From Peronospora farinosa (lineage: Eukaryota > Oomycota > Peronosporomycetes > Peronosporales > Peronosporaceae), in assembly GCA_947646735.1 (NCBI GenBank), contig CANTFK010000943.1:434001-498000 (forward strand): DNA of 64,000 nucleotides, read 5' to 3'. The position numbers were made by a program, and so were the translations under genes. The notes below the pieces were generated by a model. That model worked only from the letters and a program-made list of their open reading frames with translations, ran no database searches and was not told where the DNA came from. Position 1 is the first letter of the stretch, and the number at the start of each line of letters is the position of its first letter. Below, piece by piece: positions 30,401-40,621 of the stretch.

Positions 30401-31147
30401 AGGATTGGTCGTCGTCGTTTTGAATGAACCCAGCGCTGACGTTTTGAGCGACAGTAATCCAAACGGATCTCCTTCTTCCATCAAATTCTTTGACTTGCCT
30501 TGATGCAGCATCGACCGCGCTGATATAGAAGAACTTGGCGACGATATGGACAACGTCGGCGCTGGTAGCAATTCGAGGTCCTCCACCACGTCGTCTCCAG
30601 CTTCTTGAGTGTCGACCTCTTGTTCTAGTTTGTCCTCCATTTTGGACAATAATGTCCCTAAAAACTGCACCCACTCATCTCTCTGCGTCTGCGTCTCGGT
30701 CTCAATCAAGAGCACGACTCTCAGCACTTTGTCCTCCACGTAGAATGAGCAGCTCTCGAGTTGACTGCGCTCGTGAGAACCTAATGGCAAACTTCCAAAC
30801 GCTTCAGGCAACTTCACATGCTCTCCGTCCACAGCCTTAACGCTCGAGACGTTTGTAGTAGCCACCAACGTGGCACCTCCTAAACCTGAACTTGTAGAAG
30901 GCGACCAAATGTCTTCCTCTTCGCTACTCTCCGTACCAGCGTCGACTGTAAACCACTCGAGTGTAGCAGAAGACGCACGGGAGATGCAAAAGTACCAGAC
31001 ATTGTCGCTTAAGCGGCCAAAGTGTCCATCAAACGAGGAAAAGGACGCTTCTTTTACATTTTTATTCAACTTGTGGACACTAGAAAATGAATGGAATACA
31101 ACACGTTCACGGATACACACGAGGCCTTCACACTGTGACGTCCCCAT
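27422..31147 (-). CDS. PI4KB: Type III phosphatidylinositol 4-kinase beta with PH and FYVE-like domains
   Basis: One exon, 1241 residues. The N-terminal 30-180 looks like a PH domain split by an acidic Ser-rich insert (ends VLRVVLLIETETQTQRDEWV). Residues about 346-430 hold a FYVE-like finger: CLRCSKRFG, CASCLYHFCRDHC, then RRVCMDC. A helical PIK region spans roughly 480-720. The kinase has ATP Lys in VIAKSFDDMRQE near 972, KDRHNGNIML near 1092 and HIDFGFVLG near 1110. It ends QYDWFQKISNGILP like PI4KB. It makes PI4P, probably at Golgi or endosomal membranes. The usual RRHHL motif of FYVE is not obvious, so PI3P binding is uncertain. It is convergent with the zinc-knuckle gene and divergent from the DPP8/9 gene. 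Confidence 0.92.
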   Translation of the reverse strand: MGTSQCEGLVCIRERVVFHSFSSVHKLNKNVKEASFSSFDGHFGRLSDNVWYFCISRASSATLEWFTVDAGTESSEEEDIWSPSTSSGLGGATLVATTNVSSVKAVDGEHVKLPEAFGSLPLGSHERSQLESCSFYVEDKVLRVVLLIETETQTQRDEWVQFLGTLLSKMEDKLEQEVDTQEAGDDVVEDLELLPAPTLSISSPSSSISARSMLHQGKSKNLMEEGDPFGLLSLKTSALGSFKTTTTNPAPGMFAMDHFGLTEGTGQEDDIEDANDSDASVANTDLDCAADTAVDPSSWLVSRQRQSRERSCSHATYSHSSNVVRQPYTGIKSRRNSMGAAFGSSFSSMGECLRCSKRFGRLIHTPKMCASCLYHFCRDHCNQRTVLTTPETITLPTQEMMRSQEVARAASASELRRVCMDCFVRQQLVISLQEAGVYYASVVDEAGGLSRLVRWKYFDQGPKLEIEAHIRARSLGPLSLLSAMFKYQQQPFMFVVVLAQLVQNVENCLETMDFYWPQFLHWGFVNLSNASPSVRVFYLFFLAATARRSVNLALKATWECIAAHWDAMAGGRYKRGNGIVVMLFFVTNVNFGEPRSVLPQLLFPQAPKHQRESFEKLLKQLYEYVRRVYAISQRESPFFEWLLARSKEEVVVSSRNVRKQLRACDGVLDPFPTSYHEETQLLILERRQSGTQHLVETKQRMWNKPAQHIFSDEVRLVRFLVDLCTYLKENIPEPSQRKKKLPTLLQEMLRGKHIRPEAALPLSGAVAHSHRVVNVLINEGTVFSTKARAPTLVFFEIVSSSLECDGDSCELNGRANYDSNLDALVGVAVDMTNEMEGVLEPHQQEIINYLDGEFVQTYVADLIPVSRTAPQASFRSSISEDQGDLDHVVPTGCTPLSETADDDRFSGDEIDEVADDELNGNDGTNKSESSSSTSSSAAFKCPFFGERFADTQRRVREDSTFSHYDGWALVPVIAKSFDDMRQEVFVLQGLKLFQLFFRKHNLDLWMRYYSIVCAGKDCGLLEVITDAQSLDGLKKKGTNINGIGTSLPKIFERACGRDPITGDYDPVRLELARANFITSMAAYSLFCYIFLVKDRHNGNIMLSTEGHVVHIDFGFVLGIAPGNTFSLETAPFKLTPEMVEIMGAEGFDRYRQLVAQGLFALHLEASQLLSLVYLSSKDSCFPCFKGQSRARIVRRLSHRLCTGWSEHDVKRTAARIVDKSNGHRGTRQYDWFQKISNGILP

Positions 31148-32055
31148 TCTTGTTTAGACCTTTTCGTTTGTGTGGCATTTATTTCGTGGCATTTATTATT
31201 GGTGTGACATGTCGAGAGATGGCAGACGAGTCGAATTAAGTTGCAGATGGTCTAGTAGATCCTACGCCTGATTAGCAACGCCGGTATCCGAGGTTAAGGA
31301 GCTGATCATCTGAGGTGATGGCTGTTCGAATTGTCTTGCTATGGAACGTTGACATAGCATCTGATGGATTCCTTGTAATTTTGTCGGATCACTGGCACTC
31401 TTGCGTCGCTGTGGCTCGAAGTTACTTCATGCTGGTTTCTTACAATTCATGAACGCTGCCGGCGATGGTCACGTCCGCTTGCTAGAACGTCATTCGAGTG
31501 CGTTGTATTCACAAGCTGGTGATGCAAACACTGCTCAAAATGTGCCATATGCATATCCATACGGCGGCGTATGCGGTCACCTCATCTGGGTGGTGTCAGG
31601 TGAGCTGTTATCTAGACCATTAGGATAGTCCTGGCGCGCGTCTGCTTGCATTGTATGCAAGAAGTTTTGAAGCCGTCCAAAAAAGCTTCCATCATTCTCC
31701 TGTCCAGTGGCAAATGAGCTGCTGCCAGCAGCGTGACATGTCGGTTATGGGTTGGAATGTAAGAAATCAGAAATTACGGATGACTTCTGTATGTCAGCTG
31801 ACAGTGGGAGCAATATCTTGACGCATGAGGTGGTGGATGGAGAGAATCCGTCCACATTTCTAACGTTTATAGTGGTGTGCAGTGCAATCAGAGCTAGTAT
31901 CGTAGGGTGTTCCGTGAGATGATGTCAATCGGTCACCAAAGACATCAAATATGTGACCAACGTGTCTTAATAGTAAAGAGAAAGTCACGTACGAAGGAGC
32001 TGTCGTTGCAGTAAGAACAAAATGATGTTGACTGCAACACCTGCAGCGCATATAC
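31148..32055. other. Divergent intergenic region between PI4K and DPP8/9 genes
   Basis: About 900 bp with no convincing frame. It must contain both promoters. I did not find a strong initiator match or an RNA gene. Confidence 0.5.
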
Positions 32056-32220
32056 ATGGATGCTCAGCTCAAAATGTGCTTGATAACCTGCTTCATTTAC
32101 CATGTCGTAAGATACTCTACTTATTTTCTCTTGCTTTCAGTATGCCCTTGTAATCCCCCTCACTCATATCCAAAACCTACTGTATCTTCAAACCACGTCC
32201 GAGTTCAATCGCCCCACTCG

Positions 32221-34662
32221 ATGCTAATGGCCGTACGCGAGCCCATATCACTCGAAGACGTAGCAAAGATGCCCGCACCGGGTCTCAACTCTCCCGTCAA
32301 CGTAAGCTTCAGTCCGGACGGTCGTATCGTGGCCTTCTTGCACGCTCCAGGGCCTCAGAGCAGTCTCTCGCGTCAATTATATGCACTGGACGTGGCCTCT
32401 CGCCGCGTGTCGCTTCTTGCGGCATCACCGGGTAAAGGAAACACAGAAGAAAATATGAGCTTTGACGACAAGCTTCGACGTGAACGTCAGCGTCAAATGG
32501 GGGTCGGGATCACGTCCTACGCGTGGAATCCGTCACCTCATTCCCAGCGTCTTCTATACCCTCTACAAGGTGATATCTATATTCAAGAGCAACCGGGGGC
32601 CGAGCTTAAGTTGCTTTTTGAAAAGACGTCTACGGGCGCCATAGGGGGCGCCATTGACCCGCAATTTTCGCCGGACGGACGATGGGTTGCTTTTATACAG
32701 GACAAGGAGATTTACGTCATCTCTAGTCAAGTAGCAGATCAACAACAAGCAGTACAAGTGACGACGGGAGCAAGAGAAACAGATGGAAAATCCAATGGCT
32801 TGGCCTGTTTTTTAACACAAGAGGAACTTAGTCGCTTTCGAGGCTTCTGGTGGTCTCCCGACAGCACAAAACTCGCCTTTGAAGAGGTTGACGAGAGTCA
32901 TATTCCGAAATTTTGGATCATGCACTCGGGTAGTGCCGAGCCGACGGGAGACGCATCACAGGAAGATCATCGCTACCCTTTTGCCGGTGGTGCCAATCCA
33001 AAGAGGAGGTTGGGGGTTATTACATTGCCACATGCAGAACAAGATCAGAGAGTGCAGCATTCCCACCAACAGCAGCAGTACAAAATTCCTACACCGGTGT
33101 GGATGGACTTTGCATCGGTAAACCCAGACCAGGATTTTTATATTTCAAGAGTGAATTGGCTGCCAGATCAGTCGCTAGGTGTGCAGAGACTGAATCGACT
33201 TCAGACAGAGCTTATGTTTCTGCGGTTTGATGTACAGACTGGACATGCGACCGTATTGATTCAGGAGACGAACCCGGTGTGGCTGAATGCTAGCTACTTG
33301 TTCCGTAACATCGAAGTGGAGAGCAAGAACACGTTCCGTTTCTTATGGGCGTCGGAGCGAACTGGCTTCATGCACTTGTACCTGTACGAATACGCAGCGG
33401 GTACACACGCAGCTCGACTTCTTAATACTGTAACGAGCGGCAAATGGAGCGTGGAATCTGTCGAGGGTATTGACTTGGCACAAGGACGTGTGTTCTTTTG
33501 CGGTACTGCGGACTCTCCGCTAGAGCGTCATCTATATGTGACGCCTCTCTTTCCGTCTAGTGACCCACCGCTTCCTCCCATCAGACTGACTGGTGCAGAG
33601 GGTATGCACAACATCGTCATGGATAGCAGTTGCCGTGTGTTTGTAGATGCGTATAGCAACCTAACGACACCACCGCGTGCACAAGTGTGTGCTGTGCCTT
33701 CGCAGGCTCGGATTGCAGAAGTGAAGCCGATTGAACCTCGAGACCCGAGTATGGCAGCGGAGGCAGCAGCCCCGCCGCCAGCGGATCTTGCTAAACTTTT
33801 TAAGGAAATCCAAGATTCAGCATATTTACTGACCACGGAGCAGGAGGACCTTCGTGTTGCAATATTTAAGGCTCAAAGCAAGCTATGCGTGCCCAAGATC
33901 ATATCAATCCCAACCCGCGATGGCAAAGAAACACTGTACGGTGCAGTATACTTACCGGATCCGAAGGTGCATGGTAAAGGGCCATACCCGACAATGGTGA
34001 GTGTATATGGTGGGCCTCATGTGCAGCGCGTTGCACGCAACTGGGCAATGACCGTCGACATGCGAGCGCAGCGGTTCCGTGATATGGGGTATGCCGTATT
34101 GAAGGTAGACAATCGTGGCAGCTATCGTCGTGGGTTGGCCTTCGAGGGCGCCATTAAACATTGCATGGGCACTGTGGAAATTTTGGACCAAGAAGATGGC
34201 GTCCGCAAATTAGTGAGTGAAGGTGTTACGATTGAGGGGCGAGTGGGAATTTACGGCTGGAGCTATGGTGGCTACATGGCAGCTATTTGTCTTTTGAAAG
34301 CTCCTGAAACGTTCAGTCTTGCTATCGCCGGGGCCCCGGTGACGAGCTGGGACGGCTATGATACTTGCTACACGGAGCGCTATATGTCAACACCCCAGCT
34401 GAATCCGACGGGCTATCAAAATGCTTCAGTAATGGAGGCTGTTGGCAACATGCACGACAGACAGCAGCTACTACTGATCCATGGACTGATTGATGAGAAC
34501 GTGCACTTTCGCCATACTGCTCGTCTCATCGCATCTCTTATCGACGCTCGAAAGCACTATGATTTGCTTCTCTTCCCTGGCGAGCGCCACTCACCGCGCC
34601 ACTTGGAAGACCGGATTTACATGGAGCAGCGCATCGCCAAGTACGTCGGAGAGCGTCTGTGA
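32221..34662 (+). CDS. Prolyl dipeptidyl peptidase of the DPP8/9 type (S9B)
   Basis: 813 residues from the ATG at 32221. The frame is open from 32056 and would add 55 residues (MDAQLKMCLITCFIYH start), but those look unlike the family, and the start was set where homology begins (REPISLEDVAKMPAPG). An N-terminal beta-propeller carries the N-terminus-binding Glu pair in LAFEEVDESH near residue 220, the hallmark of DPP8/9. The alpha/beta hydrolase has nucleophile motif GWSYGGY near 680, the Asp in GLIDENVHF near 758 and the His in ERHS near 790. It removes X-Pro dipeptides, usually in the cytosol. A 34-nt GT-AG stretch at 32107-32140 is too short for a confident intron. Confidence 0.9.
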   Translation: MLMAVREPISLEDVAKMPAPGLNSPVNVSFSPDGRIVAFLHAPGPQSSLSRQLYALDVASRRVSLLAASPGKGNTEENMSFDDKLRRERQRQMGVGITSYAWNPSPHSQRLLYPLQGDIYIQEQPGAELKLLFEKTSTGAIGGAIDPQFSPDGRWVAFIQDKEIYVISSQVADQQQAVQVTTGARETDGKSNGLACFLTQEELSRFRGFWWSPDSTKLAFEEVDESHIPKFWIMHSGSAEPTGDASQEDHRYPFAGGANPKRRLGVITLPHAEQDQRVQHSHQQQQYKIPTPVWMDFASVNPDQDFYISRVNWLPDQSLGVQRLNRLQTELMFLRFDVQTGHATVLIQETNPVWLNASYLFRNIEVESKNTFRFLWASERTGFMHLYLYEYAAGTHAARLLNTVTSGKWSVESVEGIDLAQGRVFFCGTADSPLERHLYVTPLFPSSDPPLPPIRLTGAEGMHNIVMDSSCRVFVDAYSNLTTPPRAQVCAVPSQARIAEVKPIEPRDPSMAAEAAAPPPADLAKLFKEIQDSAYLLTTEQEDLRVAIFKAQSKLCVPKIISIPTRDGKETLYGAVYLPDPKVHGKGPYPTMVSVYGGPHVQRVARNWAMTVDMRAQRFRDMGYAVLKVDNRGSYRRGLAFEGAIKHCMGTVEILDQEDGVRKLVSEGVTIEGRVGIYGWSYGGYMAAICLLKAPETFSLAIAGAPVTSWDGYDTCYTERYMSTPQLNPTGYQNASVMEAVGNMHDRQQLLLIHGLIDENVHFRHTARLIASLIDARKHYDLLLFPGERHSPRHLEDRIYMEQRIAKYVGERL

Positions 34663-34821
34663 TCAATACACGGAGCGCAAGTCGCTTATCAAGACGACCA
34701 TGGAGAAAACCCAGTGCGCGAGCGAGTAGCGCGATGCGTGGTACTGAATGAACTCGTGTTTAAGGACTCTTTGCCCGTTTTTCGCCGTTCACAAAACTAC
34801 ATGTTCAAGAACCACAAGTTT

Positions 34822-36845
34822 TTAGGATCGCTCCAGTGAAGCTTGAATTGCACGTTGGAGCTCATCCATCTCGTCTATGTTTCCCGAATCATCACCGCCC
34901 AATCCAAACACCTGCGATGGGGGTGCATATTCTTGAGCTGACAGCTCTATGGCACGACGCAGCTGTTCGTCGTAGTCTCCGGCAAAAACGCTTGCTCCAG
35001 TATCTCCTAGGGAGGCTTGAATTGCTGCTGATACTTGTGCATCAAAGTTGCCATCACTTTTCGGAGCATTGCCGCCTAACGATGCTTGAATAGCAGACAT
35101 CAACTGCTCTTCTTCCGACTCAGCCTTTGCCTTTGCCAGTAACTCAGCCTGGATTGCAGCGATCTCACTTGCACGGGTAGTTTCTTCGATCTCTTCAGAC
35201 TCTAGATGTGCCTGTGCCGGCAAAGCCTCTCCGCCGTGCTCTGCAAGCGACAGCTTTAGTATCTCCTCTAAGCTCGTATCCATGGCGTCAAACTCGCTTC
35301 GTGATAGCTGCGCATATAACCGAGTTTAGTTCGCGAGTACTCACCATCAGCAACCTAGAAGACATAATGCATACCATGAGAATGTGTTCCAACTGCTTCA
35401 CATCTGTGCGTTCACGATCAGACTGAGCCTGCACCTGTTGCTCCACACCAGCGACACCATCACGTATATCACGTGAATTAATTCGTCGAGAATACCCGAT
35501 ATGCCGCTGCTCCCACAGGCCTGGGGTCTCTCGAATTAAGTTTACTTGATGATTGTGCCCAACAAGTGAATCGTAGTGGCCTCCTCCATAATAGCTTAGC
35601 CTACGCCAACAGTGCATTTCACCTGTAAGGACTACGTAAAAAAGCGTTGTATCACTCGTTCCCGTATAAACGCACCGAATAGGAGGCCTACAACGAGAGA
35701 GGGCACTGTTCTCGTGGTAGCACCGCAGCTTCCGGAAGCCCTGGACTGGGTCGTACGCAAACACTTCAGCAGGACGATCGTATAGCTCGCACATTGCCTG
35801 GAGCTCTGGATCATCTCCCCAGACACCATCACGCCTTTTGTGACACAAGTAGCGCATGAACGCTGCCATGTCGCCCACCACATATGGCTCAAAGTACTCC
35901 TTCTCGCTCTCCATATAGTCCATGCAAGCCGCACGTACAAGGGCATGATGACTATCGTTACCATATATTTGGTGGCTAACCGAGCGGAAGAGACAATTGC
36001 CATCTCCTTCAATATCATAAATTCGAAGTCCGAGGGTACCCAGCAGTGAGTCGCGGTAGTGTGTAAATCTTGGGTTTTGAGCTTGAATAACACGACGATG
36101 TGTCACGTTTACAGCCATTTTCCTCTGTTCCAACGTATTGCCACGTCCACGAAGTTGCAAGTGTTCTCCAGCAGGTGCTACCGTTGCTGGAGTGAACGGA
36201 ATCCACTCGTCAAATTTCTGATCGCGTCCAGCATAACGCACCAGCATTTTTCCTCCAAGTGCTCGAACTGCAAATGCTTCCTTCCATAAGGAACTGTTTG
36301 CTCCACCAGGACGCACTTCAATCTGCTGAGCCTGACGAACCGGTACACTGTCATTCTGTACCTATTATCCATTACCACGACATAAGAGAGACATAATAAC
36401 ATAGACACAGAGAACAATCAATGCTTTTTCATTGTACCTTAGTACCAGCTTGTGCCAGTTGACCAGAATCAAGCTGCAGCCATTGTCTCCAGGTCTCGTG
36501 CATAGTGAGAAATTGTAGCAGTACTTCCCCATCTGCAACTTGCAAAATTTTGGCTGTACACCAATTGCCAAAGACATTTTGAGCGTCCACTTGATCTCCT
36601 ACATGCAATTGACATCTCCATTCATAGTCGAAAACGTTTACACGCATCATTTCTATTGTAAATAAAATAAATGTGAATGGAAAAGAGAAAAATGAGCAGC
36701 TACGATAAGGGTTTTTGGTATCAAACGGATAAGAATTGCATGCACCTTCTTCTAAGTCAGAGTCCTCACTTACTGCGCGATGTCTTCCATTCATTGGATC
36801 ATCTAGATGCTCTCTTGGAGACGCAATATTCCGCTCGCATACCAT
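34822..36845 (-). CDS. OTU deubiquitinase with Tudor-like region and C-terminal UIMs
   Basis: Four exons, 36746-36845, 36438-36652, 35375-36355 and 34822-35307, give 593 residues. Residues about 40-170 contain two Tudor/chromo-like segments (GDQVDAQNVFGNWCTAKI, then MLVRYAGRDQKFDEWIPF). The OTU domain follows with catalytic IEGDGNCLFR near 220 and His in GGGHYDSLV near 364. The C-terminus has about five ubiquitin-interacting motifs (for example EEILKLSLAE, QVSAAIQASLGD, LRRAIELSAQE, LQRAIQASLERS). It resembles OTUD5/OTLD-type enzymes that cut ubiquitin chains. The 93-nt first intron is a multiple of three and its removal is inferred from its pyrimidine-rich end. A 53-nt GT-AG segment at 35623-35675 sits inside the OTU domain, but removing it would cause a stop. 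Confidence 0.87.
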
Positions 36846-37608
36846 ATCAGAATCAATCAATTCCTTCCTTCTCGAAGCTTTTGATTTAAAAAATTATAGA
36901 AACTGCAGCAACATAACGGGTCTGTGTGGCGTATTTAATGTAGGCTCAAAAATAATGTACTACTGCTCAAATTGCAACATTGTGGCAGATGGGCGCTATG
37001 AACTGTCGCGACGTAACGGTTGTATCGCGCCGTAGAGGTGGTGTGTTATCATCGATACTATAGACCGAGCGCTTCAACAAGGTGGCACGAAGCGATCGTC
37101 CTTTAAACCTACGCCTGCCTACGCCAAGGAGAGCTGCGACGCGTATTGAAGCGGTCACTGTTCTGCCTAGTCTCCTTCGCACTGCTGTCAGTTCTCTTCA
37201 GCTTAAGCGCGGATAACCAGGTTGCTGTCGTTCAGTCTACTAACATACAAATCACTCAATCGCGTGCCACCGGAATCCAGATCGAAATCTGTTCATAACA
37301 ATACACCAGACAAGTGCAGCGACTGATGATCAACCAGGCTCTCGCACGTATTCCACGACCTTCAACACCATCCTTAACTTGTCTTTCAAACTGATTGCGT
37401 GTTTCTCGCTGCCCAGAAGGTAAATCTGCACAGTCACTGCGGCTAGCTCCTTTTTTGCTAGCCTTAATGAGAGCTAGATACGAATGAGCCCACTAAAGCA
37501 TCGCATGCTATCGTCCGACTAAATCATGAACGGCATCATGCCAACCTCACTGCAATCTTCATCATGATCTTGACGACAGCGGAGCTATGGTATTGCTCTA
37601 CTTTCCAT
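36846..37608. other. Intergenic, no gene recognised
   Basis: About 760 bp between the OTU gene start and the PSMA1 3' end, both on the minus strand. It should contain the OTU promoter. Only short frames without domains are present. Confidence 0.5.
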
Positions 37609-38606
37609 TTATTCTTCCATCTTGGCATCACCGTCCTCGTCCTCCTTCACATCCGACACCTCCACGGCATCAATCTGCAGATAGCATCAAAAACCATCAG
37701 CATGATACAGCCACATACCATCACCCAAATAAAACACAACGTCATCTTCGTACGTAAGGCTGCAGCTCGGTGCCCTCAATAATCTTGAAAGGCTGGTCTA
37801 CTCCCACGACAGCAATAGTGATATTGCTAGCCGTCAGTTCCTGGTCTCCCTGAAGACAGCCACGCACGCCCTGCAGTGCGTGATGAATGAGCTCCTCCTT
37901 GCTCACTATCACCAAACAAACAGCAAAAATACCCTCGTCACCAATTCATTCTCTCTTGACATGACACACTTCACTTACAATTGGGAAAGCTTTTAAAGTG
38001 CTTTTCCAGATACGTGCGTGCCGACTGCGATCGTGCACCAATAGCAATGCCCTTGTACTCGTAGTAATTGCCCGATGGACACGTCTGGTACAAATGCACT
38101 CCTTTTTTCTAGAACAAAAGGACAAGAAAACAAGAAGAAACACAATAAGAACTTTCTCTATAGGTCCAACTAGTTACGTCTAGTATACGTACATCCACAC
38201 CAGCCACTAGAAGCCCCACACCGTACGGACGACGGATGTAGGATTGCGTACACTCCTGTTTCTTATCGGCCACGTCCGACACTAAACGCCCCACGGTAAT
38301 GGCGCTTCCGTACACAAACTTGTGGTTGAGACTCTCTGTGCGCATAAAACGTGCCAATGTGCGTGCATCCGCCGTAAGTCCAGAGATAGCAATGCCCATG
38401 TGCTCGTCAATCTTGAAGACCTTCTTCTGGTGTTCGGCCAATTCGAGACTCTGGCGTTTGATACCGCACAACACTGCAACTTTGTTGGACGTTAATCCTA
38501 GACACGCACTGCCTTGTTTTACTGCTTCCATGGCGTAATCAATCTGGTGGAGATGGCCCTGTGGAGACCACACCGTCACGTCCGTATCGTATTGATTGCG
38601 AAACAT
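37609..38606 (-). CDS. PSMA1: 20S proteasome subunit alpha (PSMA1/alpha6)
   Basis: Four exons, 38193-38606, 37979-38108, 37754-37905 and 37609-37674, give 253 residues. The N-terminus [17 protein letters not shown] and the alpha signature [15 protein letters not shown] are diagnostic. [29 protein letters not shown] and [14 protein letters not shown] follow, and the acidic tail [16 protein letters not shown] is typical of this subunit. Alpha subunits form the outer, gating rings of the 20S core and have no protease activity. The exon 1 end was set at [14 protein letters not shown] because the TAG acceptor keeps frame. It is divergent from the NAXE gene with 176 bp between start codons. Confidence 0.94.
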
Positions 38607-38782
38607 CTTGAATTATGGGCGATAATTAGATTGGATCCAAAAGAAGGGGGAGAAACGTCATTATTTCGAATGAGTGATGATATGCACTGTTTCCAATGAG
38701 TGATATCACTGTCTCGAAGAAAAGTGACGAGTTTGGGATTATTCGTTTGCACAGTTTTGAATTATTCTCCGATATTTTGAAG
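38607..38782. promoter_or_regulatory. Shared PSMA1/NAXE promoter with two initiator-like motifs
   Basis: On the minus strand (PSMA1 direction) two copies of ATCACTCATTSGAAA occur at about 38690-38704 and 38661-38678 (one continues as AAATAA). CTCATT followed by an AT-rich flank matches the oomycete initiator plus flanking promoter region. The copies are about 28 bp apart, so there may be two alternative start sites. Confidence 0.42.
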
Positions 38783-40104
38783 ATGCTCAAGCAGATGACG
38801 CGCGTAGGATACTTTTTCTTGTTGTTGTTGCAGTATTGACGTTGATGCAGTGAGATTTAAGCTTTTATTAACATTGTATTGTTATTATTTATATTATGAA
38901 TACACTGATAGTACTTGGGACAACGTGAGGCGCAGCGGTTTGATGAGCAACTGATGAGCAGTAGACACGGCTTCTCCATTGACCAACTCATGGAGTTAGC
39001 AGGGCTCAGTGTGGCTGAAGCAGTCGGGAAAGAGTTCCCCAGTAATGTAACAAGCGATGGAGGATGGAAACGCTTGCTGGTTGTTGCTGGGCCGGGGAAC
39101 AACGGGTTAGTATTGACCAAAGCAGGGGGGGGGGGGGCTATCGATCGTGGCTTTGAACCGTTGTTATATTCTTTTCACGACTAATCATTGCATTGTGACT
39201 GTTGATAGAGGTGATGCGCTGGTTGCAGCTCGTCATTTAGTGGTGTGGTGATACACTGTGGTGAGGGTAGAGTGAAGGTGGATGAATGCTGGCTAATGGG
39301 TGAAATTGCTGCAGCATTTTGGCTACACACCGAGCATTTTGTACCCGAAGCGCAGCGAAAATCCGTTATTCCAGGTAAGGTGGTATGTCGCATCTAGGAA
39401 TGGAGAGGGGGTTGTGTGGAGGTGTTTAACGAGGTTATGTGGTTTTGAAGTAGGGACTAGTCACTCAATGTGAGCAATTGAAGATTCCGTTCATTGAAGA
39501 CATTCAGGACGCGTAAGGAGGAGACCAGACTGTTCATGCTACGGTAGTCATAGACAGTGTAACAGATACACTTGTTTTTTGTTTTTCTCGTTGTTGTAGT
39601 TCGAGTGTGGACGCGGCGTACGACTTGATCTTGGATGGGATTTTCGGCTTCAGCTTTTCTGGAAGTATCCGTCCGCCGTTTGACCACATTGTCGGGACGC
39701 TGCAAAAATGCGAAACACCAATTGTCTCGATCGACATTCCGTCAGGGTGGCATGTTGAGAATGGTGTGCTTTGGTTTATTTTGCTCGCTCATTCTCTTGC
39801 TTATTGGTGCTGTTCTCGAATGCGTTCCGACGTCAACAGGAAACGAAAGTGGAAACGGCTTGGAGCCACAGATGCTGATATCCCTGACAGCGCCGAAGGT
39901 CTGCGCAAAGTACTTTACAGGGACTGACAAATCTCACTACGTTGGCGGGCGATTTGTGCCAATGTAAGTACTGTTATTTGTAGCATCACAGCCTCAGCAC
40001 GATTTAACAGCGTGTTATGCAGGTCGTTGGCGGAAGAGTTTAATCTGGAGCTGCCCGAATATTCCGGTGTAGCACAGTGCATGAAGTTACCGATTCCATA
40101 TTGA
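38783..40104 (+). CDS. NAXE: NAD(P)HX epimerase (YjeF_N)
   Basis: Eight exons fit: 38783-38803, 38912-39105, 39209-39239 (or 39242), 39315-39374, 39454-39512, 39600-39763, 39840-39963 and 40023-40104, about 244 residues. The family core is clear: QREAQRFDEQLM, FSIDQLMELAGLSVAEAV, VVAGPGNNGGDALVAARHL across a splice, YPKRSENPLFQ, DLILDGIFGFSFSG, IVSIDIPSGW, LISLTAPK, and GGRFVP near the end. It interconverts R and S forms of damaged NAD(P)H hydrates so the dehydratase can repair them. The first exon (MLKQMTR) and the exact end of exon 3 are the least certain parts. No long targeting peptide is seen. Seven introns in 1.3 kb is unusually many for this window. Confidence 0.88.
39125..39137 (+). 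repeat. Run of 13 G in NAXE intron 2
   Basis: A 13-base G homopolymer sits about 20 nt after the exon 2 donor site. It may be length-unstable or a sequencing weak point. No coding effect is expected because it is intronic. Confidence 0.8.
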
Positions 40105-40621
40105 TCGCAATTTGGAGACAAGCTGTTTCGAAATGTGAGATGGATGTTATGATAACAACTTCACATTTCTTCACAGTGGCAATAAGCCAACGTGTCTCAT
40201 CATTGCACCACCTGGACGAAGAGGTCTTTGGTCCACTATGTTTCGAGAGTCTTTGCGCCGATACATATTCTTCTATTTTGGACGTGAGCTGGCAACCTCT
40301 GGAGGATTCAACTAGTACGATCTATCTTTCTCCTACATGTTCCTGAATACGTTTATTTAGAGAAGGTACAAGTCATCGCTGAATAGTAGATGTATCCCGA
40401 AAACGTTTGTGGTATTATTGTTTGCTTCATGAAGCATCTTATTTTGTACCGATTGAGGCATCATCATACATCGCTGCGATTAAGCTTGAATCAAATTTGA
40501 AACTTCTCGAACCAAACTCGAGAATCCTAAAGCGATGCAATTGAAGTAAAGTTCATATAGATGCTACAGCACTTGGTAGATACATATGTATATTCACGTA
40601 CAAATGTAAAGCCACGAGCAC
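40105..40621. other. Convergent 3' region between NAXE and FAS, no gene recognised
   Basis: About 500 bp containing the 3' ends of both genes. One short frame on the plus strand overlaps the NAXE end and is a shadow. No hairpin terminator is expected for polymerase II genes. Confidence 0.55.

Noticed and set aside
32107..32140. GT-AG stretch that could be an intron at the DPP8/9 5' end
   Set aside because: 34 nt is shorter than other introns here, and the upstream peptide has no family similarity.
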